From assembly GCF_963678635.1 (NCBI RefSeq), contig NW_026971149.1:930001-994000 (forward strand): a stretch of DNA of 64,000 bases, in the 5' to 3' direction. The notes under the pieces were generated by a model that saw only the letters and a program-made list of their open reading frames with translations, made no database searches and was not told the DNA's origin. A program made the translations under genes and the position numbers. Positions 50,742 to 62,292 of this stretch are shown piece after piece. This DNA is from Symsagittifera roscoffensis (Eukaryota > Xenacoelomorpha > Acoela > Convolutidae). Each line of letters begins with the position of its first letter. The first letter of the stretch is position 1.

Positions 50742-52762
50742 ATTGGAAACTTTCAGAAAATAAGTTTAGCTAAGGCGAGCTATAAAAATGTAGAAAAAAA
50801 GAAATCATTTAGGTAGCCTAAAAATGCTAAGAATAAGGTATCGAACGCTGATATTGATATAACTTTCAAACTGTGGCTTGACTCCAATAGCCGAAATTTT
50901 CCAGCTAACCAAGACCATTAGAATTCCGGAAACTTTTAATTTGCATTATTAGCTCAATTCTATTCATAATTTTTTTCAGAGCAGGTTTTTGAAGGACAAA
51001 GTTAGAATTAACACAAGTCGTTTTCATAGCATGAGCTGGTTCAAACTAGTAACACTAACTGAAAGTAATTCTATTGGTTTGTTTGGAAATCTTTCACGTT
51101 ATTTCAAGTTTTTTTTTTCATATTTAGATTTGCAAAAAAATTATTTCGGGCAAAGTACTGAAAAACTGAACTTATGAAAAATTTCACTTGGTTTCAATTA
51201 AATCCATCTTTTCCAAAAAAAATTTTCAGAGCAAGCTTACAACCCTGTTAGGAAAAACTCAATTAAAAATATTTTGAGTTGGTGAAATTACAACAAAACT
51301 GCTCGGAAAGGAGTTTTTTTGAGAATTCAACAGAAAACTGAGGATGCAAAAAATATTAAAGAGTTTCACTGGTGAATAAACAGTTGGCACCCAAAATAAC
51401 CGAAAATTTTTGTTTCGCTTTCAATTAAAACTTTTACCTTCTATTTATAATTTCCAAAGAAGGATTTGAAATAAAAATTTCAATTTAATTTTGGAACCTC
51501 AACACTGTCAACAATCATCTCGAGAGTTTTTATCTCTTGCTACTCAATAGAGTCTGTTAAAACTGGACATTAATGCGATATAATTCCATCGTTACGATCT
51601 AAATATGACCTAACGTTACTACGAGCGTCTTTGATGCGTATGACTACCAAGAACTTTGTACAGCTTAATAAAAAGCTGAAAAACTTAACAAAACGGTTTC
51701 TCCATGGGTTTTATTTGTTGCAAACGATGTAATATTTTACTCGAACACTAAATTGCGCAGCATAAAGCTTACCTTTGGAAAAATTTTCTCAGGGTTCTTT
51801 TTTTGACGGCATACCTGTTAGTTTTAAAATCTACTTTTTCCTGTAAATTCGCAATATAATAATGACTCCTTGTTCACATGGTTTTCTACTCTGAATCAGA
51901 AATTCAATTTTCCGTATCTTCAGTATATTAGTGCATTGTGCATTCATGTTGCTTAAAAATCTCCATTTAGTGCAATTGATTTTTTTGGAACTAGATATTA
52001 TCAAAGTTTCTATAAAAATTCAGCAAAATATGGTTTTAGTGAGCTCATGGTAGGAATCTTTCATTAACAATGCATTTGCGTTTAGATTGTTTTTCTTGCT
52101 TACATCAATTATTTGGCTCAAAAGAAACTTAAAATCTTTAAGGTATTGTAATTCTCGAAATAGTTTGAAGTTTTACTGATGATTTTTAGCCCATTTATGG
52201 TCTCAATGCTCCATTATTATTGCTTTTGTTTGTAATTTTACCTAGTTGCTTATGTCTCAAATTAAGGCCTTATGGTTTTGCAACAGAAAATCATCAGGAG
52301 GTTTCTAAAATTTTCAAGCAAAAATGAACTGTTCGATGATTTATTTAAATTTTGCACTTGTTTTCAGTCTAAGTTTGTTAAGAAAAATTTGTACTTTGAT
52401 TGAGCTTCGTAGCAAATGATATAACTTTTTGATTCGAAAACTAAATTGCGCTCATAAAGCTTAATACGGAGTAAAACTGCGTTTTTAAGGACGCCTTTCA
52501 ATTTTTACCTATTTGCTTTTGATTTTTTTGTTTCTTCACATCAATACTTGGAAAGTACAACAAAAGTTCTGTTTTTTGTTTTTTTCTTGCGTCAAAATAT
52601 CTGCCGTATTCAAGAGTAAGTTTAAGTTCGTTGTTCAGTTTGGAAAAAAAATTGTTTTTGCAAGTTATTTCTTAGTGATAGTTATACTGACACCTGAAAA
52701 ATTAACATGATTGGTTTTTACTCGTATTTTAAAGGAATGAGAGATTATTTGATATAATTTTA
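50742..52762. repeat. Leader, unit 4 (with deletion)
   Basis: Same leader, but about 340 bases present in units 2, 3 and 5 are missing at about 51,333, where cagaaaa is joined directly to ctgaggatgcaaaa. Nothing else coding. Confidence 0.75.
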
Positions 52763-54205
52763 GCTAGCGCAAAGTATTTTAGTTATAGACTCACTGGTGA
52801 AAAAACAGTTGTCACCGAAAATAACCCAACAATTTTTTGCAAGGGTTTCTACACAAGGCTGGGACACTTTTTTGTGAGGTACACCGCTGCTGCATATTTC
52901 CACTCGAGCGAGATTAAGATAAAGTCTTGGACGACCGAGGCTAAGAAGATAAGGGTTTCGATGCCGCCGAGTTGGGATGTACGAGTAGTAAACAAAGTGC
53001 TTGAGAGGGCTGGGTTCGAGAAAAGTTCCAATAAATGAAAATGATGACGGCCAAATAATAGTGGAGGAAGGATACCTGGGCTTGATGGCGAAGTCAAGAT
53101 GCAGCACGAGGAATCATTTGGTGTCCTGTGGACAGGAAGAGGTGGAGCTTCAACATGAGGGATGTAGGGTCGATGCCAATTGCGCTGTTTCTGTGCCCCT
53201 CATGGAGTATATTCAACCGAATCCAGTCGATATCATCTGTTTCGATTGGCACTCCTAGAGGGTAAATCTCCCAGTGGCGAACAGATTTGAGGATGCTTTG
53301 AAAAGAGGACATGCAACCGAAGTGATCGAAGGGGAGAGAAATGAAGAAGCTCTCAGTAACCCCGAGGAGGACATACACACGAGGGCGACCCCGGCTGAAG
53401 AAGCAGTGCCCAGATTTACACTCCTGGCACAACGCGAGAAGTGCTCCAGGACTTGAGTGGCGAAGAGTGGGCGGATACAGCAACACCACCGTTGGACTCT
53501 CCCCGAAAGAATCTACAGTTACAGCTTGGGAGTCAACCAATAGACATGAGCATGGTGTTCTTGAGCAATGATAGCGAGGAGAAGAACACCATTGACAAAA
53601 ACAAAACGATGTTCTTGAATATTCTGGATCAAGAAGGATGTCAAAAGTTTTGCTGGAGTTCAATCAGAATTTGAAGCGAGAAAATGGATGTTGAAGAGTT
53701 CAAGGAGGATCTATGGGACATAGTGGTGGAATTCGGAGAGCCTATAGAAATTAGACTGGAGGTGAGGAAGGACAGATTAAGCTTAGCAAGATGGTCCATA
53801 TAGGAGAAAAGAGGCCAAACAGCGAGCCCAAACTCTGTAAACACAGCTTTACTCTGAGAAAGAAATTTAAGACCAAAATGAGTGATAGAGATAAACATAT
53901 TATCAAGCTAAAAGATATTATTTTACCTAAATCTAGAGAACTAAAAAAGGTGTTTGAGGCGAGGGAAAAGCAGAGGCAATGGTCAGGAGAAGAGGGCCTG
54001 GAAAAAGAAGCCGCTTCAGTGATGATCGTGTCTAAAGCCCCGAACAAGGAGTCAAGGTCAAGGATGAGGAAGCGAGAGAAGGAGGAAGGTAGTTCTTCAG
54101 CGGAGGCGGTGTCGGAGGCGAAACTGAAGGAGACCCCTTCGATGGTTTTAGCAAGATGGAAGACTGCAGCTTAACAAGTCAACTTGACATCTAGGAAGCT
54201 AGGAG
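52763..54205 (+). pseudogene. Coding block C, unit 4
   Basis: Same order of frames: VTENNPTIFCKGFYTRLGHF and FVRYTAAAYFHSSEIKI-type; 53001-53258 (RGLGSRKVPINENDDGQIIV, ending WHS); 53441-53674 (LQDLSGEEWADTATPPLDSP and MSMVFLSNDSEEKNTIDKNK); and 53791-54174 (KFKTKMSDRDKHIIKLKDII, SRSRMRKREKEEG, MVLARWKTAA). It has the 35-nt segment. An antisense frame at 53094-53663 is a probable shadow. The frames are mutually shifted, so no single protein is encoded. Unknown function. Confidence 0.5.
53791..54174 (+). CDS. Hypothetical protein of block C, unit 4 (127 aa)
   Basis: Plus-strand frame equal to 27358-27753 in unit 1: a basic start (HSFTLRKKFKTKMSDRDKHI), LKDIILPKSRELKKVFEARE, a Gln/Glu-rich helix, a basic patch (SRSRMRKRE) and the end MVLARWKTAA. 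It is one of two uninterrupted copies. Possible nuclear protein by its basic patches (weak inference). No known family. Confidence 0.4.
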   Translation: MVHIGEKRPNSEPKLCKHSFTLRKKFKTKMSDRDKHIIKLKDIILPKSRELKKVFEAREKQRQWSGEEGLEKEAASVMIVSKAPNKESRSRMRKREKEEGSSSAEAVSEAKLKETPSMVLARWKTAA

Positions 54206-55479
54206 GTGACGGTAGATATAAAAGCTGCACCTGGTCCCGTGACAGAAGGGGACTTTAAGGCACAGGGGGTAAAGTTGAAGAGAAGTTCCACCAGTGGGCA
54301 ACTATGGGAGGTGGATGTCCGCAAGGAATGGGTTTCGAGTGAACACCAGAGCGTCAAGCAACAAATCAAAAATGATCACGTGAGTCCATTGAGAAGGGAC
54401 TCACGAGGAACACTACTCGTTCCTGGTGGATAGCCCTGGAGTCGATGAAAGAGCTAAAGAATTGTCTACAGAAGCTGCAACGGTGATTAACCAGAAAGCT
54501 TCGAAGTTGGGCCAAGCAGTAGAAAAAAAGTAGAAGTGAATAAGATGGAGTAGAGGAGCCAAATAGGGCAAACGTGGGAGAAAATGGTGCTGGAGTACTT
54601 CGAGAACGACATGAGGGCACCCTAATCTGCCCAACTCCTGATGGCAAACCCTTTAATCCGGACTAAGCGTCAGTTTTTGTTCACGTGGTGCTCTGCAGGA
54701 GTTGCATTGGAAGATCTGAACTCATGTGACAGAGGGAAATTCGGGGACAAAATTTTGTATGTGTACCGGATGATGATGATGCAGTATGTTGCTTCATGCA
54801 GCATTTGAGTCAACACCGGAGCGTCGGGCAACAAATCACAATTAATCTTCTTGAGAAGGGATTCACGAGGAACACTGCTCAATCCTGGTGGATAGCCCTG
54901 GATGCGTTGAAAAATCTAGAGGTTTGTCTAAAGAAGCTGGACTGCGGAGTATGCATAAATAGTCGAATTTGGGCCGAACAGCAGAAAGCAGAGGTAAATA
55001 ACTTGGAGTTGAGGAGCCAACCAGGGCGAATGTTGGAGAAACTGCTGCTGGAGTACTCCGAAACAAGAAGAGGCCACCCTCATCTGCCCAACCTCTGATG
55101 GCGAACATTTTCACCCAGACTGAGCGTCAGTTATTGTTCACGTGGTGCTAGGCTGAAGTCGCATTGAAAGATCTGAACTCATGTGAAAAAAGGAAGTACG
55201 TGGACCAAAGCCTGCATGTGTACCAGATAATGATGCAGTATGTTGTTTCATGCAGCACTTGAGTCAACACCAGAGCATCAGACAACAAATCACAAATAAG
55301 CCCTTTGAGAAGAGACTCACGAGGAACACTAATCGCTCCTGGTGGATAGCCCTAGATACGATGAAAGAGCTAGAGAATTGTCTAAAGAAGCTGGAACGCG
55401 GAGTTTCCAGAAAGCGTCGAAAATGGGCCGAGCAGTAGAAAGCAGAGGTGAATAAGTTGAATTTGAGGAGCGAACTAGG
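54206..55479 (+). repeat. T array, unit 4 (~2.5 copies, truncated)
   Basis: Anchors near 54351, 54821 and 55273. The third repeat is cut at gcgaactagg (55479) and joined directly to a leader, without the usual read-through into L. Confidence 0.85.
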
Positions 55480-57762
55480 AAAAAAGAAATCATTTAGGTA
55501 GCGTAAAAGTGCTAAGAGTAAGGTATCGAACGCTTATGATGATATAACTATCAAACTGTCGCTTGACTCCAATAGCCAAAAAATTACAGCTAACTAAGAG
55601 CATTATAACTCACTTTTAATTTCCATTATTAGCTCAACTCTAACCCTAATTTTTTTCAGAGCAGGTTTTTGAACGACAAAGTCAGAATTAACACAGGTGG
55701 TTTTCATAGCATGAGCTGATTCAAAATAGTAACACTGACTGCAAGTAACTCTATTGGTTTGTTTGGAAATCTTTCACGTAATTTCAAGTTTTTTTCCATA
55801 TTTAGATTTGCAGAAAAGCTAGTTCGGGCAAAATACTGAAAAATTGAATTTATGAAAAATTTCACTTTGTTTCAATTAAATCCATCTTTTCCAAAATAAT
55901 TTTTCTGAGCAAGCTAACAATCCTGATAGGTAAAACTCAATTGAAAATATTTTGAATTGGTTGAAATTACAACAAAACCGCTCGGAAAGGATTTTTTTTG
56001 AGAATTCAACAGAAAATTTAGCCTTTTTTGAAATGATCAATTGAATTCACAATTTGCGTATTTTTCTCAAAAGGAACAAGATCTACCGCAGTTTTTACAA
56101 TTAAGCGCAAAATATCTCAATTGAACATTAATTCTCTTTTTTAAGTGATTTTTCTTAACGAAAAGTTAATCAAAGAACATATGATGATATTTGGACCATC
56201 TCGGGTAAGGTTTTTTAGAAACTTCGAATGAATTCATTTATAATTTTGTTGTTTTTTGTCTTTGGTTTGGTTTTTCATTTATTCTAATTATTCACATCTG
56301 TTTTTAAAAAAGAACAATTTAAACTAAATCAAATTGACGTTTAAACTAAGAATGCAAAATATATTAAAGAGTTTTACTGATGAACAAACAGTTGTCACCC
56401 AAAATAACCGAAATTTTTTTTCGCTTTCAATTAAAACTTTACTTTCTATATCTAATTTCCAAAGAAGTATTTGAAACAAAAATTTCAACTTAATTTTGGA
56501 ACCTCAACACTGTCAACAATCATCTCGTGAGTTTTTATCTCTTGCTATTTGATAGAGTCTGTTAAAACTGGACATTATTTTGATATAATTCCATCGTTAC
56601 GATCTAAATATGACCTAACGTCACTACGAGCGTCTTTGATGCGTATGACTACCAAGATTTTTGTACAGCTTAATAAAAAGCCGAAAAATTTAACAAAACG
56701 TTTCTCCATGGTTTTTATTTGTTGCAAACAATGTAATATTTTACTCGAACACTTATTTGCGCAGCATAAAGCTTTCCTTTGGAAAAATTTTCTCAGGTTT
56801 CTTTTTGACAACATACCTATTATTTTTAAAATCTACTTTTTCCTGTAATTTCGCAATATAATAATGACTCATTGTTAACATGGTTTTCTACTCTGAATCA
56901 GAAACTAAATTTTCCTTATCTTCAATATATTAGTGCATTGTGCATTCATGATGCCTAAAAATCTCCATTTAGTGCAATTGATTTTTTTGGAACTAGATAT
57001 TATCAAAGTTTCTATAAAAATTCAGCAAAATATGGTTTTAGTGAGCTCATGGTAGGAACCTTCCATTAACAACGCATTTGCGTTTAGGTTGTTTTTCTTG
57101 CTTACATCAATTATTTGGCTCAACAGAAACTTAAAATCTTTAAGGTATTGTAATTCTCAAACTAGTTCGAAGTTTTACTGATGATTTTTAGCCCATTTAT
57201 GGTTTCAATGCACCATTATTATTGCTTTTGTTTGTAATTTTAACTAGTTGCCTATGTCTCAAATTAAGGCCTTATGGTTTTGCAACAGAAAACCATCAGG
57301 AGCTTTCTAAAATTTTCAATTAAAACTGAACTGTTTGATAATTTATTTAAACTGTGCACTTGTTTTCTGTTTAAGTTTGCTAAGAAAACTTTGTACTTTG
57401 ATTGAGCTTCGTAGCAAATGATATGATTTTTGACTCAAAAACTAAATTGCGCTCATAAAGCTTAATACTTACTACGGAGTAAATCTGCGTTTTCAAGGAC
57501 GCCTTTCAATTTTTACCTTTTAGCTTTGATTTTTGTGTTTATTCACATCAATATTTGAAAAGTACAAAAAAAGTTCAGTTTTTTTTTCTTGCGTAAAAAA
57601 ATGTGCCGTGTTCAAGAGTAAGTTTAAGTTCGTTGTTCAGTTTGGAAAAAAAAATATTTTGCAAATTATTTCTCAGTGATAGTTATACTGACACCTGGAA
57701 AATCAACATGATTGGTTTTTACTCGTATTTTAAAGGAATGACAGATTATTTGATATAATTTT
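55480..57762. repeat. Leader, unit 4' (starts inside the leader)
   Basis: Leader beginning at aaaagaaatcatttaggtag, i.e. without L and without the first ~60 leader bases. It is very similar to the unit 5 leader (59,265 onward) over more than 2 kb, sharing many private variants (for example tatgatgatataactatcaa), so these two separated recently. It has no copy of the 742-bp insertion. Confidence 0.8.
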
Positions 57763-57967
57763 AGCTACCACAAATTATTTTAGTTATAGACTTACTGGTG
57801 AAAAAACAGTTGTCACCGAAAATAACCCAACAAATTTTTACAAGGGTTTTTACACAAGGCTGGGACACTTGTTTGTGAGGTACTCTGCTGCTGCATATTT
57901 CCACTCGAGCGAGATTAAGATAAAGTCTTGGACGACCGAGGCTAAGAAGATAAGGTTTTCGATGCCG
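57763..57967 (+). pseudogene. Coding block C, unit 4' (truncated to its first exon-like frame)
   Basis: Only the first ~200 bases of block C remain (VTENNPTNFYKGFYTRLGHL, FVRYSAAAYFHSSEIKI), open up to a break after gatgccg at 57967. A 6-base filler (aaaccc) follows, then T repeat sequence from about 57974. Confidence 0.6.
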
Positions 57968-57973
57968 AAACCC

Positions 57974-58639
57974 TAAATTGGAGTTGAGGAGCGAACTAGG
58001 GCGAACGTGGGTCAAATTGGTGCTGGAACACTTCGAGAACGAGATGAGCCAACCCTCATCTGCCCAACTCCTGATGGCGAACCCTTTCACCCGGACTGAG
58101 CGTCAGTTTTTTTCACGTGGTTCTTGGCTGGAGTTGCATTGGAAGATCTGAACTCATGTTACACACTGAAGTTCGGGGACAAAACTTGCATGTGTACCGG
58201 ATGATGATGCAATATGTTGCTTCATGCAGCACTTGAGTCAACGCCAGAGCGTCGGGCAACAAATCAAATATGATCCTCTTGAGAAGGGATTCACGAGGAA
58301 CACTGCTCCTTCCTGGTGGATAGCCCTGGATACGATGGAAAAGCTAGAGAATTGTCCAAAGAAGCTGCAGCGCGGAGTATCCAGAAAGCGCCGGAACTGG
58401 GCCAAGCAGCAGAAAACAGATATGAGTAAATTGGAGTTGAGGAGCGAACTAGGGCGAACGTGGGTCAAATTGGTGCTGGAACACTTCGAGAACGAGATGA
58501 GCCAACCCTCATCTGCCCAACCTCTGTTGGCGAACATTTTCACCCAGACTGAGCGTCAGTTATTGTTCACGTGGTGCTTGGCTGAAAAGGCATCGCAAGA
58601 TCTGAACTCATGTGAGAAATTGAAGTACGTTTCTCGTTT
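57974..58639 (+). repeat. T array, unit 4' (~1.4 copies)
   Basis: Starts mid-repeat at taaattggagttgagg and has one anchor near 58243. Its terminal repeat runs into L5. The part before 58,243 is nearly identical to 58,430-58,545, including a shared gcgaactaggg and gagccaaccc variant, showing very recent repeat exchange. Confidence 0.85.
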
Positions 58640-58769
58640 TGTTTGGGAAATTGGCGGCAACCTATTGAGTCGTAGAGGCATTTCTGATAAGTTCTCTTTT
58701 TCGTCCAATATTTTTGCAATTTTGCATTTGTCTAATTCTAAAATCTATTTTGTTCTAAATCTAAGTTAG
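58224..58769 (+). CDS. Terminal T-repeat ORF, unit 4' (181 aa)
   Basis: Longest T frame: MQHLSQRQSVGQQIKYDPLE, MEKLENCPKKLQRGVSRKRR, KQQKTDMSKLELRSELGRTW, LVLEHFENEM, FTWCLAEKASQDLNSCEKL, then in L5 FVWEIGGNLLSRRGISDKFS, ending in KIYFVLNLS. It matches 49846-50373 over almost its whole length, with several conservative changes. The family is unknown and the start Met is arbitrary, since the frame is also open slightly upstream. Confidence 0.45.
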   Translation: MQHLSQRQSVGQQIKYDPLEKGFTRNTAPSWWIALDTMEKLENCPKKLQRGVSRKRRNWAKQQKTDMSKLELRSELGRTWVKLVLEHFENEMSQPSSAQPLLANIFTQTERQLLFTWCLAEKASQDLNSCEKLKYVSRFVWEIGGNLLSRRGISDKFSFSSNIFAILHLSNSKIYFVLNLS

Positions 58770-59210
58770 TTAAGGTCTTGTTTGAAACTTTTTGTCGCAC
58801 CAGAGAAGTAGAGTAATTTCAGAGAAGGTACACCGTCTGCTCGTCACGCTATCTTGTTTTAGGCCGGATAGATTCATAGAGTAATTTTCATAGAGTAATT
58901 TCAGATAAGGTACACCGTTTGTTCATCTCGCTATCTTATTTTCGGCCGGCTAGAATCGTGCAACATCCTAGTTTAATACTGATATTAATCTTACTCTTAT
59001 ATCTCCTAGTCTCAAAAGATCTGGTGTATACTGGTTTATGCGAGTTAGTTTCCAGAAGGAGAACAACTGTATTCTAAGTTTAACTCAAATTGCTCTGTTG
59101 CTGAAACTAAAGGTTGGAGATGGAATATGATTAGTTAGTCTAGGAATATTTTACAGAAATAGATAATTTTTTTATAACCATTATTAAACTCTAGTTTAGA
59201 ACTGGTTCCA
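58640..59210. repeat. Segment L5, chimeric LTR-like copy
   Basis: Longest L (571 bp). It contains the middle segment twice in tandem, offset 82 bases: the L2/L4-type variant from 58811 (cgtctgctcgtcacgctatc) and the L3-type variant from 58893 (cgtttgttcatctcgctatc, ggccggctagaatcgtgc). Confidence 0.85.
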
Positions 59211-59605
59211 ATTGGAAACTTTCAGAAAATAAGATTAGCTAAGGCGAGCTATAAAAATGTAGAAAAAAAGAAATCATTTAGGTAGCGTAAAAATGCTAAG
59301 AGTAAGGTATCGAACGCTTATGATGATATAACTATCAAACTGTCGCTTGACTCCAATAGCCAAAAATTTACAGCTAACTAAGAGCATTATAACTCACTTT
59401 TAATTTCCATTATTAGCTCAATTCTAACCCTAATTTTTTTCAGAGCAGGTTTTTGAACGACAAAGTCAGAATTAACACAGGTGGTTTTCATAGCATGAGC
59501 TGATTCAAAATAGTAACACTGACTGCAAGTAACTCTATTGGTTTGTTTGGAAATCTTTCACGTAATTTCAAGTTTTTTTCCATATTTAGATTTGCAAAAA
59601 AGCTA

Positions 59606-60347
59606 CAGGGTGTTTCAAATAAACTGTAATTTTATAAAACGCTATAACTTTTTTTTTGAGAAGAGATAAATACACAATTTTTTCTGCACAAGATAGATAA
59701 GTGGCGGAGATTTGAAGGTTAAGAAGGGTTAAATCTCCAAAAATTTGCGCAAATTGTTTAAAATTTATTTTTTAACAGAGATTCTGGGTTTTATAAAGTA
59801 AAAATCAAATTTTTTCTCTTATACTGGTTTTTGGAGATTTAACCCTCCTTAAACTTTATTCAGCTGCGTAAGAGGCTTCCTGTGATATACTTTTCGTATC
59901 AATTAACAAAGTAGTTTCAGCGTAATTCTTGATTAATTGAAAAAAGCCAAATTGACCCATTTTTGGGTAAAATTTTTGTTGAGAATTTCGGAGAAAAAAT
60001 GACACCATATTAATTCTGGTGAAATTCTAAGCAACTTTTGTTTATTTCACTTTTTGTCTAATGTTAACCCAATTTGAGAAAAACGCGTTTGAAAATTCAG
60101 TTTAAGTTCGTTTTGTCCGGATAATTTAAATCAGCACTGTAGTTTAAAATATTTTTTGTTGCGTGGAAGCGTGAGATAGTTGGAAAATCGCGGGTATTCA
60201 CTATCGAGTTCAATTCATCAACGCAGTTTTTAAGTTTTATCAAATCTCCGCCTGTTCTACATAATATCACCGAATTTGAAGTCGAACTGATCAACAGTTA
60301 TGAAATGAGAAGCTTTTATAACATTACAGTTTATTTGAAACACCCTG
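59606..60347. mobile_element. 742-bp terminal-inverted-repeat element, Tc1/mariner-type target site
   Basis: Terminal inverted repeats of 32 bases (59606-59637 and 60316-60347) start cagggtgtttcaaataaact and differ at one position. The element is flanked by TA on both sides (59604-59605 and 60348-60349), and the other leaders have one TA (or TA-like) at the same place, which is the mark of Tc1/mariner-type transposition. It also has an internal inverted repeat (59715-59743 with 59828-59856, 27 of 29 paired). It is too short to encode a transposase, so it is likely a non-autonomous (MITE-like) element. Confidence 0.93.
60097..60294 (-). pseudogene. Small ORF inside the TIR element
   Basis: Minus-strand frame of 65 codons (CRTGGDLIKLKNCVDELNSI, FPTISRFHATKNILNYSADL). 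The composition is protein-like. It has no DD(D/E) motif and no match that I recognise. It might be a scrap of an autonomous relative's transposase or captured sequence. Confidence 0.25.
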
Positions 60348-62292
60348 TAATTCGGGCAAAGTATTGAAAAATTGAATTTATGAAAAATTTCACTTTGTTT
60401 CAATTAAATCCATCTTTTCCAAAAAAATTATTCTGAGCAAGCTAACAATCCTGATAGGTAAAACTCAATTGAAAATATTTTGAATTGGTTGAAATTACAA
60501 CAAAACCGCTCGGAAAGGATTTTTTTTGAGAATTCAACAGAAAATTTAGCCTTTTTTGAAATGATCAATTGAATTCACAATTTGCGTATTTTTCTCAAAA
60601 GGAACAAGATCTACCGCAGTTTTTACAATTAAGCGCAAAATATCTCAATTGAACATTAATTCTCTTTTTTAAGTGATTTCTCTTAACGAAAAGTTAATCA
60701 AAGAACATATGATGATATTTGGACCATCTCGGGTAAGGTTTTTTAGAAACTTCGAATGAATTCATTTATAATTTTGTTGTTTTTTGTCTTTGGTTTGGTT
60801 TTTCATTTATTCTAATTATTCACAGCTGTTTTTAAAAAAGAACAATTTAAACTAAATCAAATTGACGTTTAAACTAAGAATGCAAAATATATTAAAGAGT
60901 TTTAGTGGTGAACAAACAGTTGTCACCCAAAATAACCGAAATTTTTTTTCGCTTTCAATTAAAACTTTACTTTCTATATCTAATTTCCAAAGAAGTATTT
61001 GAAACAAAAATTTCAACTTAATTTTGGAACCTCAACACTGTCAACAATCATCTCGTGAGTTTTTATCTCTTGCTATTTGATAGAGTCTGTTAAAACTGGA
61101 CATTATTTTGATATAATTCCATCGTTACGATCTAAATATGACCTAACGTCACTACGAGCGTCTTTGATGCGTATGACTACCAAGATTTTTGTACAGCTTA
61201 ATAAAAAGCCGAAAAACTTAACAAAACGGTTTCTCCATGGTTTTTATTTGTTGCAAACAATGTAATATTTTACTCGAACACTTATTTGCGCAGCATAAAG
61301 CTTTCCTTTGGAAAAATTTTCTCAGGTTTCTTTTTGACGGCATACCTATTTTTTTTAAAATCTACGTTTTCCTGTAATTTCGCAATATAATAATAATGAC
61401 TCATTGTTAACATGGTTTTCTACTCTGAATCAGAAATTAAATTTTCCTTATCTTCAATATATTAGTGCATTGTGCATTCATGATGCCTAAAAATCTCCAT
61501 TTAATGCAATTGATTTTTTTGGAACTAGATATTATCAACGTTTCTATAAAAATTCAGCAAAATATGGTTTTAGTGAGCTCATGGTAGGAACCTTTCATTA
61601 ACAACGCATTTGCGTTTAGGTTGTTTTTCTTGCTTACATCAATTATTTGGCTCAACAGAAACTTAAAATCTTTAAGGTATTGTAATTCTCAAACTAGTTC
61701 GAAGTTTTACTGATGATTTTTAGCCCATTTATGGTTTCAATGCACCATTATTATTGCTTTTGTTTGTAATTTTAACTAGTTGCCTATGTCTCAAATTAAG
61801 GCCTTATGGTTTTGCAACAGAAAACCATCAGGAGCTTTCTAAGAATTTCAATTAAAACTGAACTGTTTGATAATTTATTTAAACTGTGCACTTGTTTTCT
61901 GTTTAAGTTTGCTAAGAAAACTTTGTACTTTGATTGAGCTTCGTTGCAAATGATATGATTTTTGACTCAAAAACTAAATTGCGCTCATAAAGCTTAATAC
62001 TTACTACGGAATAAATCTGCGTTTTCAAGGACGCCTTTCAATTTTTACCTTTTAGCTTTGATTTTTGTGTTTATTCACATCAATATTTGAAAAGTACAAA
62101 AAAAGTTCATTTTTTTTTCTTGCCAAAAAAAATGTGCCGTGTTCAAGAGTAAGTTTAAGTTCGTTGTTCAGTTTGGAAAAAAAAATTATTTGCAAATTAT
62201 TTCTCAGTGATAGTTATACTGACACCTGGAAAATCAACATGATTGGTTTTTACTCGTTTTTTAAAGGAATGGGAGATTATTTGATATAATTT

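Larger units (their letters stand above)
59211..62292. repeat. Leader, unit 5 (with TIR insertion)
   Basis: Leader nearly identical to that of unit 4' once the 742-bp insertion and its extra TA are removed. Small frames at 61077-61265 and 62065-62289 match those of the other leaders. Confidence 0.8.
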
